Origin: a virus
IMG/VR virus record: IMGVR_UViG_3300042691_041259
Coordinates: 62,001-126,000 of that record
Strand: one strand, 5' to 3'
Length of the DNA stretch: 64,000 nucleotides
Positions 57,428 through 64,000 of this stretch are shown one piece after another (position 1 is the stretch's first letter; every line of letters begins with the position of its first letter). The position numbers and the translations under genes are program-made. Under the pieces are notes generated by a model. The model was not told the DNA's origin and made no database searches. It was given only the letters and a program-made list of their open reading frames with translations.

Positions 57428-60400
57428 TAGATCCTTTTAAGTACCGCGCTTATGGAATACGCATTAGCAGCTTTTGTATCTAGCGTTTTTTCCAAAGAAT
57501 AAACAAAGCTACTCTGTGAAGTATTTTTGAAATTACTATCTGTACGATATCCGGCAGCCAGTTTGTCCGCTTCTGTGAGTTCCAACTCCAACACGGGAAG
57601 ACCTTCTCCATTATTTGCGTATAAAAGTATCTGTGTTACTTCATACAGTGGAATGATATTCTTTTCAATATACTCAGACTTTAGTACATCAAGCTCTGCT
57701 TGCGTGTATGTAATATCTGAAATTCCAAGAGAATTAAACCATGCAAATTCATCAAAACTTCCTGACGCAAGAATTCCCTCAAGCAATGCGCGTTTTAATC
57801 GTGTTCTCAAGTCTAAGCGTATCTGTAACAGTGGGAATGTTTGAAGCGAATTATTTTCTACTGTATTTGGAGAAGCTATTGTGGTAACTCCAATAGATTT
57901 TTTAGGTTGTATTACCTCAAAATTAACTTCACCTTCTATAAAAGTTTGAAACTCAAATGTCTTTGGCACCGCCATTGCTTTACTTGCTAAAAACACTTTA
58001 GTCTCTAACATTTCTTGTGTTCCTGAAAGATCCGCATAACTAGTGGTAGTCCTATACTTTCTATAGAAAGAGGCATCCCACGAGCTATCCAATGCAGAAA
58101 GATTTCTCTTATCAATGGAAACTTCTCCTATTAGCGGATACAAACTTTTGTAAGCCGATGTTCTTGAAATTCGTAAAACTTCTTCGTCAGAAACTTTATT
58201 GTAAAAGTAGTTTCTCATAAGTCCGGCTACCGAGGATACACTATTGATATGCGTATTCTTCAAAACGTAATCAGTCTCAAAGTGACGTGTAAAGCTTTCA
58301 TCCTCTCGTGCCCAGAAGCTTATGACTTCATTAGTCTTTGGTTCGTATAATCCTCTGTGTCTAAATTCAAATTCCTGTTCTTTTGTTTTTGTTAAATCAT
58401 AGCCAATAAACTCTGTATTTTCATATTCCAATGGTTTATCCAGGTCATCGCTATAGAAGTATCTACTTAATTTTTTAATTTTATCAAATTCTACAAATTG
58501 CAATGAAAAATCAGGGTTTGATTGTATAACAGAACCTGTTGTTGTTATTTTCCTATGCAAAATGTAATTTGATTGTTGGTTAAACATTTTTGAAATTGAT
58601 GCAAAAGATATAAAGTTTTTCCGATACTGATAAAAAAGTGAGCCACCTCTCAGATTAAAAGTTTGGTATGTATTATATGTAGTATTGATGACAAAGTTTT
58701 GCGAAGCTGAAACATAAGGATACGGAGGATAGCTTGGAAGATTTGATGGTAGCGTTACAAAACCAACATTGGTACTTGTAGTGGCTCTTACATTTATATC
58801 TGTAATATCAGAAACTCTGAAAGATCTATATCTTTCAGGAGTACTAAACGCCAAATAGTCAAGTTTTATATCATCAGCAGCTGCGCGAGAATCATAAACA
58901 ACTATTGAGCTTCTACCATTATTAAATGTATTTTTGCTCGCTACTCCAATCTCACTAAGAAATCCGTCCACCGTCATGGAAGATGCATCATAAGAAAAAT
59001 CCTCTAAATTAGGGGAAGACGTAAAAAACGGAATACCATATCCTATTAGGAATGAGTATGTAGCGCCTACTCCTGTAGAAGTTGCAGCCGTGCTAAGAGT
59101 AATTGTTGACGTGGTTTTAGCAGTTATAGTAGTGCCTGTTGGTATTCCACTTCCATAAACCAAAGCCCCTATATATGCATTATTAGGGGATGATACTCCT
59201 GTTAAAAGATTGGAACCGGTAGTTCTGTTTGCGGTAAACGTATTGTTGAACTCGTCGTTCCATCCACCTAAATAGTAGTCAATTGAGGTTCTATAATTGT
59301 CAAGCGTAGGAAATACCTCTTGATAGACTGGGTAGTAGTTTATGGAAGTGTCTGCAAAAGGATACGCAGAAGTGCCGTCTGTAGTAGTCAGCGGCTGAAA
59401 TATGATTTTGGTAATTAGGCTTGCTGGATCTTCAAATCCTCCAACCCATGCCTTTCCACCAAGTTTTGTATCATCCAACTCTAGTCGCCCGCCTCCTAAA
59501 AGCAGTTGTCGAGGCCGCATGATATTAAATGCTTTAGGGATGTCTTCTGCGTAATAACTCCAAGGAGCAACACCACTATTATTGTAAAAATAATTTGATG
59601 TTACTAAATATCCAGGAGAGCGCGTTGGCTGGGTTGTATAAGGAACTTCCATTGGATACTTATTGTCAACCGCTTCAGGGCCTACGTTATCATAAACCGG
59701 TCTAAAGAACTCACTAAAGGCTCCATATCCACCAATTGATTGCGTTTGCATTGAATTACGAAGCTGATCAATTGCGTAATAGAAAAATGAATAGTCTCCA
59801 AGACCAGCTTGCAATCTGTAGTCCTGTACGTGTATTGTAACTATGATTAAAATAGTCTTAAACAATTGGTTATCAATCACCTCAATATCGATAGGCTTCT
59901 CTTCTTCAAAATTGCCATGAGTAACGAATCTTGCAATGGAAGCAAATTTATAGAGATCAAATCTTTTAGATTCGTTAATCGGTGTTTTTGGAGTAACTGT
60001 AGTATCATAGTCAACCACATTGATCTTGGCACCTCTGAAAAGAGTCTGTGACAGGTCTAATCCGTTTATGTATTTGAAGAACGTGTATCGCTCTTCTCGG
60101 TTCTTTGGAACTTCTAATTTTTCCTGTGATATTTCATTTGGATAGCCTACAACAAAGTATTTCGTAAACCAGTCCTTAGTGTTATCAGTTGTTAAAAGCT
60201 CATACCAACTTTTATCCTGGTAAGCAATATCACTTAACTTCTGAAAGAAATAAGAACGTGATCCTTCAAGAGTTTCTTCAGGAAAATCTTTAGGGACGTT
60301 ATCCAGGTAAGGAAATTCATGAGTTAACAAAAGAGGCTCTGTAAAGTCGACTTCAGGATCTGGAGAAAAGTTTGTAATACCAAAAGCTGAAGAATTGTTA

Positions 60401-63400
60401 AGTCTATAATAGTTATCACGGGCATCTGTTCCTTCCTGCACCCATTTAAGTATGCTTGGCACTACCTTAGATTTTACAGCCAGATCTTTTTGCTGGTTTT
60501 CACGAAGTCTGTCATATTCAGAAAGCAACATTTGATATGTAAACTTTTCAAAGGACTGGTCATCGGAAAATCTTCCAATTGTTTCCAAGTCGTCGGCTGT
60601 TAAAAAGTCGGTCAAACTAGAAAATCCAGCAAATCTAGTAATGTTTGTATCTTTGTAATAGTTAGAGCCTTGTACCCGTATTTTGTACTTAATTGCCGTT
60701 GTGGGATCATCACTAGTATTATAGTCGCCCCATACATTTATTGCTGAAATACGTGCTTTGGTAAAAAAGCTCTCGTTGGTTCCATCCGTGTGTAAGAGTT
60801 TTCTTACAAAATTACGTGTACCTACTGCTGTATATTGTGGGCCTTTATTATCTTGTCCTGGATTTGCTCCTTGCGGATTCGCCGCATTAAACGGTCCTAA
60901 CGGTGGAGTCGCATCCCCTAAATAATCATTTGGAATTTCTAATACATCGTAAAAATAAGGTGGATATGTTGTATTCATCATTAATGTCTGCAAGCTTTTT
61001 GCTTGCTCGACATTATTTGCAATAGGAGTGGATCCGGCAAGCGGATCAATGTGAAGTATTGATACCGTTCGATCTACAAATTTCCATTTTTTATCATTAT
61101 TGTCAAAGAATTCAATATCCAATTCCAAATTGATAGTATCCAATGGAGAGCCTGTGTAATCTTCTACTATGATAGAAACATCATAATTTTCTCCCATATT
61201 AAGATTGATAGGATCTGTAAAATTTAAAGTTCCTGCCGAAAGAGCTGCTGTAAGAGAAGACGCAAGAGCGGGCTTACTTATTTTAATAGACCCAAGCGCT
61301 GGTAAAACAGCTGGAGTTACTTCTATGATTGTAGTATCTGCTTGTATATACGGTCCGCCAACTGCAAAAGTTGAATCTCTTAAAGGCATTCCTACAAAAA
61401 GATCATTTGGAAACGTAATATTGTTTATGATATCTGAACCGTTAGTCACATTACCAACAAAAGGAACAAACACAGAGCCTACCTCTTCACGATTAAAATA
61501 CCGTAGCAACTCTATAGTTGGTGCATAAGAGTACTCGGAGAAGTACGTATCCACATCAAATGTTTTGATTGGGAGAAGCGAAAATATACCAAAAGTTGGT
61601 CGATAGACTTGGTATGCCACTACTTTTTTATCCAATGTGTAGTAAAACTCATCTCGATCTTTGTCAATTTGGATGATTGAATAAATGTTATAGTCTGAAA
61701 AGTCAGAATTTTCCAAATACGGCAAAGAATATACATATTTTCCTTGCACATCCCAGCCTCTCAGTCTCGAGTAATTTCCTTTTTGCACCTGGAACCACTG
61801 TTGATAGACTTCTTTATCATTTGTTATTGATATTTCCCCCGCTTTAAAGGATACACTGGAAGCGGTTTCAGTTGCATTTTTGCTAATCACAACCGTTGAG
61901 GTATTTTCTCGAAGCTCTAAAATTACAGAGCCGACAGAAATTCCGGATCCACTAATAGGAGCCCCTACATATAGACTGTTAGGAAACGTTACAGATGTTA
62001 TTTGATCAGAAGCCAAAGCAATTGAACCGATAAAATTTGTATTTCGATCCGAATAGTATCTCTTGCCATCTTCAAAAGAAATTGCTGCTCGCGCTCTATT
62101 TCTTCTAACTCCACCAACAAAATACTGGCTGAGATGATCAGTGCCCCACTCAAAATGAATTAAAGCTGAAAAATTACCAGTTCCTGCTAGATCTATGCTA
62201 AATTCATCTATTTTAAGAACTGTAGAATCTGCAGGTGATATGTAAGTTGTGGAAGTTCCAGTCACATACGGATTATACGGATCAACGCCTTTTCTAATGT
62301 TAACCGACCATTGATCTGGAGTTGTAGAAATCTGTGTAGATGAGATAAAATAGTCAGAAACCGTATAAACTGGGGTGTACTCTTTCATTTGGAAAGAGAG
62401 TTCCGGAACGCTTGCGGTGGTTATTGCCAAATCAATATCGGCAGAAAGCGCAGCGCCTCCAATTAAATCTTTATCAATTGTTACTGTATCGGTATCTGAA
62501 TAACCGAATCCTCCATACGCAATAGTTACCGAGCTAATTGATCCTGTTCCATCTACAACAATATCAAAATTGGCAGCAACGCCACCTATAGGCGAAACAC
62601 TTGATGGTACATCATAATAAGAGCCCGTTGTATAACCGTTTGCTGTTGAAGTAATTCCAGTAATGCTATCAATTCTGCCTGTCAGTACATCTGCTGTAAA
62701 GCTTCCACGATTAGCGTTTCCTTTCTCGTAAAAGCCAGTGTTTCTTGGAACACTGATATTTTCTTTAAGCCGTCTTTTAATAGTGATTTTGTTTCCGTTC
62801 TCAAAATTCTCAAGAGATTTTATGTAAACGGAATCTCCTAGCGATTCTGCCTTTACAATGCAGTATTCAAAGGAATTGATACACTGTGCAATTGCTTGCG
62901 CAACCTGTGCTGGTGTACCTCTATTTGAAAATGTATTCTTATAGTCTCGCGTTTGTGGGTCATATACAGGATAGTCCCAGCCTTCTCCTGGAGAAAGGCC
63001 TACGGGATTTGCTTCAAGAATCCATTTGTATTGAAGATACTCCGTTTCACCATAGCACTCCAAATCTGTATTTAATCCGACAACACGATTTTGTGAAACA
63101 ATGTTTCCATTTTGCACACGAACCTCAAAAGAGTCTCCTACAGTAGGAGACCCTAGAAATTTGACAACCAAATAACTATCCACCCATGATGGTGAATTTG
63201 TTCCAGTAAACCCGGTAGTAAGATAGTCTTCTGGTAGAGATCCAAATACGCCAGTATCATTTTTCTGAACATCGTATTCTATATCGCCTCCTGGCGTGTT
63301 GATGATAGTAATTCTATAGTAATAGTCTCTCTGCTCCGAGCTGAGTTTTTCCAAAGAAATTTCAAAAGTTTCGTAATCGGCTATTGGCGTTTCATTTTTT

Positions 63401-64000
63401 AATATGTCTTCAATAACCATTACTACCTGTGAGTTTCCTCCGGGTAGAAGATCCGCATTACTTTGCGAAGAGATCTGTGTTATGCCTCCATAGTCGCTGA
63501 TGTTTTCTTGATTGTCAAATAGCTGTAATTGCGTAACTCTTTTAAAACTTGGAGATCCTGGAGTTCCATAATTTAATTCTTGAAGTTTATTGACTCTCTT
63601 AAAATTTCCAAATCGATCTTTTACATAAAAAAACCGAAGAGGATCATCCACCATTGAAGGCAGAGGAAACTTCCCATTTACAAATCCCGTGTACTCGGGT
63701 GTTGCTGAAGTGTTAATTGTTCCATCCGCCGGATTATGAAAATAGTCTACTGGCAGTTGTATGCCATTTGCGTTTGTTTGTACAAAAGGTTGAAGATTAT
63801 ACGGCTCTCCGTCAAGACCTAATTTTGGCAAAGGTGTTTGACCACTTATAGCGCCTAGAATTTCAGGAACAATTTCAAACTCTGCAAGCTGATTTTCTGT
63901 TACATAAAATCCATAGTATCTATTGATAGAGTACGGGGTTGCTTCCGTGTCATTAAACAAAAATTCCAAGTTGATTAGATTAGTACTAATTAAAGTATTT
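57427..64000 (-). CDS. Giant structural protein, cut by the right window edge (>2180 aa)
   Basis: The frame is open to the window's end, so the true start lies outside; a TTG at 63969 is not convincing. At least 2,190 residues, beta-rich. It contains at least three copies of a module with TxGSxxI ... lyvGmpvxGsGI ... sTxxi (for example GSNLLTGVSSPNNAYIGALV; SDIINNITFPNDLFVGMPLR; TSVTFPNSLYVGAPISGSGI) and one G-Y-T-G-S-Y plus YGGFGYSDTDTVTI segment. Related pieces appear in the gp15-like protein. Probably a baseplate or fibre-network component; no T4 homologue recognised. Confidence 0.8.
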   Translation of the reverse strand, partial: NTLISTNLINLEFLFNDTEATPYSINRYYGFYVTENQLAEFEIVPEILGAISGQTPLPKLGLDGEPYNLQPFVQTNANGIQLPVDYFHNPADGTINTSATPEYTGFVNGKFPLPSMVDDPLRFFYVKDRFGNFKRVNKLQELNYGTPGSPSFKRVTQLQLFDNQENISDYGGITQISSQSNADLLPGGNSQVVMVIEDILKNETPIADYETFEISLEKLSSEQRDYYYRITIINTPGGDIEYDVQKNDTGVFGSLPEDYLTTGFTGTNSPSWVDSYLVVKFLGSPTVGDSFEVRVQNGNIVSQNRVVGLNTDLECYGETEYLQYKWILEANPVGLSPGEGWDYPVYDPQTRDYKNTFSNRGTPAQVAQAIAQCINSFEYCIVKAESLGDSVYIKSLENFENGNKITIKRRLKENISVPRNTGFYEKGNANRGSFTADVLTGRIDSITGITSTANGYTTGSYYDVPSSVSPIGGVAANFDIVVDGTGSISSVTIAYGGFGYSDTDTVTIDKDLIGGAALSADIDLAITTASVPELSFQMKEYTPVYTVSDYFISSTQISTTPDQWSVNIRKGVDPYNPYVTGTSTTYISPADSTVLKIDEFSIDLAGTGNFSALIHFEWGTDHLSQYFVGGVRRNRARAAISFEDGKRYYSDRNTNFIGSIALASDQITSVTFPNSLYVGAPISGSGISVGSVILELRENTSTVVISKNATETASSVSFKAGEISITNDKEVYQQWFQVQKGNYSRLRGWDVQGKYVYSLPYLENSDFSDYNIYSIIQIDKDRDEFYYTLDKKVVAYQVYRPTFGIFSLLPIKTFDVDTYFSEYSYAPTIELLRYFNREEVGSVFVPFVGNVTNGSDIINNITFPNDLFVGMPLRDSTFAVGGPYIQADTTIIEVTPAVLPALGSIKISKPALASSLTAALSAGTLNFTDPINLNMGENYDVSIIVEDYTGSPLDTINLELDIEFFDNNDKKWKFVDRTVSILHIDPLAGSTPIANNVEQAKSLQTLMMNTTYPPYFYDVLEIPNDYLGDATPPLGPFNAANPQGANPGQDNKGPQYTAVGTRNFVRKLLHTDGTNESFFTKARISAINVWGDYNTSDDPTTAIKYKIRVQGSNYYKDTNITRFAGFSSLTDFLTADDLETIGRFSDDQSFEKFTYQMLLSEYDRLRENQQKDLAVKSKVVPSILKWVQEGTDARDNYYRLNNSSAFGITNFSPDPEVDFTEPLLLTHEFPYLDNVPKDFPEETLEGSRSYFFQKLSDIAYQDKSWYELLTTDNTKDWFTKYFVVGYPNEISQEKLEVPKNREERYTFFKYINGLDLSQTLFRGAKINVVDYDTTVTPKTPINESKRFDLYKFASIARFVTHGNFEEEKPIDIEVIDNQLFKTILIIVTIHVQDYRLQAGLGDYSFFYYAIDQLRNSMQTQSIGGYGAFSEFFRPVYDNVGPEAVDNKYPMEVPYTTQPTRSPGYLVTSNYFYNNSGVAPWSYYAEDIPKAFNIMRPRQLLLGGGRLELDDTKLGGKAWVGGFEDPASLITKIIFQPLTTTDGTSAYPFADTSINYYPVYQEVFPTLDNYRTSIDYYLGGWNDEFNNTFTANRTTGSNLLTGVSSPNNAYIGALVYGSGIPTGTTITAKTTSTITLSTAATSTGVGATYSFLIGYGIPFFTSSPNLEDFSYDASSMTVDGFLSEIGVASKNTFNNGRSSIVVYDSRAAADDIKLDYLAFSTPERYRSFRVSDITDINVRATTSTNVGFVTLPSNLPSYPPYPYVSASQNFVINTTYNTYQTFNLRGGSLFYQYRKNFISFASISKMFNQQSNYILHRKITTTGSVIQSNPDFSLQFVEFDKIKKLSRYFYSDDLDKPLEYENTEFIGYDLTKTKEQEFEFRHRGLYEPKTNEVISFWAREDESFTRHFETDYVLKNTHINSVSSVAGLMRNYFYNKVSDEEVLRISRTSAYKSLYPLIGEVSIDKRNLSALDSSWDASFYRKYRTTTSYADLSGTQEMLETKVFLASKAMAVPKTFEFQTFIEGEVNFEVIQPKKSIGVTTIASPNTVENNSLQTFPLLQIRLDLRTRLKRALLEGILASGSFDEFAWFNSLGISDITYTQAELDVLKSEYIEKNIIPLYEVTQILLYANNGEGLPVLELELTEADKLAAGYRTDSNFKNTSQSSFVYSLEKTLDTKAANAYSISAVLKRI

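Noticed and set aside
63967-63969. TTG as the start of the right-edge giant protein
   Set aside because: The frame stays open to the window end, so the real start is probably outside the window.
1-64000. tRNA genes, CRISPR arrays, insertion sequences, integrase
   Set aside because: I saw no cloverleaf-like segments in spacers, no regular repeat-spacer arrays, no transposase motifs and no integrase motif; spacers are too short for most of these.

Overview
The window is one continuous block of a large, strictly lytic-type, T4-like myovirus genome. Recognisable T4-type replication and recombination proteins are gp46/gp47, the gp41-type helicase, UvsX, a split gp43 polymerase, the gp45 clamp, gp52/gp39 topoisomerase, UvsW, the gp61-type primase and gp32-type SSB, plus a RuvC-like resolvase. 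They sit beside tail and baseplate genes. Nearly every gene is on the minus strand; the only convincing plus-strand gene is a small heat-shock protein at 24677-25036. Spacers are short and A/T-rich, with many ATGA stop/start overlaps. Starts are preceded by A-rich stretches rather than GGAGG. That, the Bacteroidota-style signal peptide on an outer-membrane-like protein and the Ig-like domain on a tail protein suggest a Bacteroidota (for example flavobacterial) host; this is inference, not proof.

Layout, left to right: 1-2590 holds a protein cut by the window edge and a gp15-like tail completion protein. 2615-13780 is the replication/recombination block: SbcC/SbcD, helicase, UvsX, C-terminal polymerase half, GIY-YIG endonuclease, clamp, ClpP-like protease and topoisomerase subunit A. 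13897-24434 holds an outer-membrane-like protein, small proteins, topoisomerase ATPase subunit, NAD-type DNA ligase, B12-type ribonucleotide reductase, N-terminal polymerase half and dUTPase. 25078-40610 is an accessory region dominated by proteins sharing a short N-terminal leader. 40638-47239 returns to UvsW, a PD-(D/E)XK nuclease, primase, SSB and resolvase. 47262-64000 encodes virion proteins, including two of about 2,180 residues, one cut by the right edge.

The most striking system is the leader family. About 20 proteins with strong matches, and up to seven weaker ones, begin with a segment like MKHVKTFENFLNE. This resembles the capsid-targeting sequence of T4 internal proteins, which ends at a (I/L)-x-E site cut by the prohead protease. 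The leader precedes very different bodies: a Pol-beta-fold nucleotidyltransferase, a ParB-like domain, an ATP-grasp enzyme, a ferritin, an HxGH nucleotidylyltransferase and many small basic or acidic proteins. I infer an unusually large set of proteins packaged in the head and injected with the DNA.

Other points: the polymerase is split inside the fingers domain with its halves 12.6 kb apart. The endonuclease next to the C-terminal half has a start-codon hairpin with a candidate late promoter inside it, as in I-TevI. SSB and UvsX are each followed by a hairpin lying inside the 5' end of the next gene. Two recurrent upstream motifs, GATATATAG and TGAATATAA, largely divide virion/internal genes from replication genes. 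I found no tRNA genes, CRISPR arrays or insertion sequences, and no gene-free stretch longer than 300 bases.
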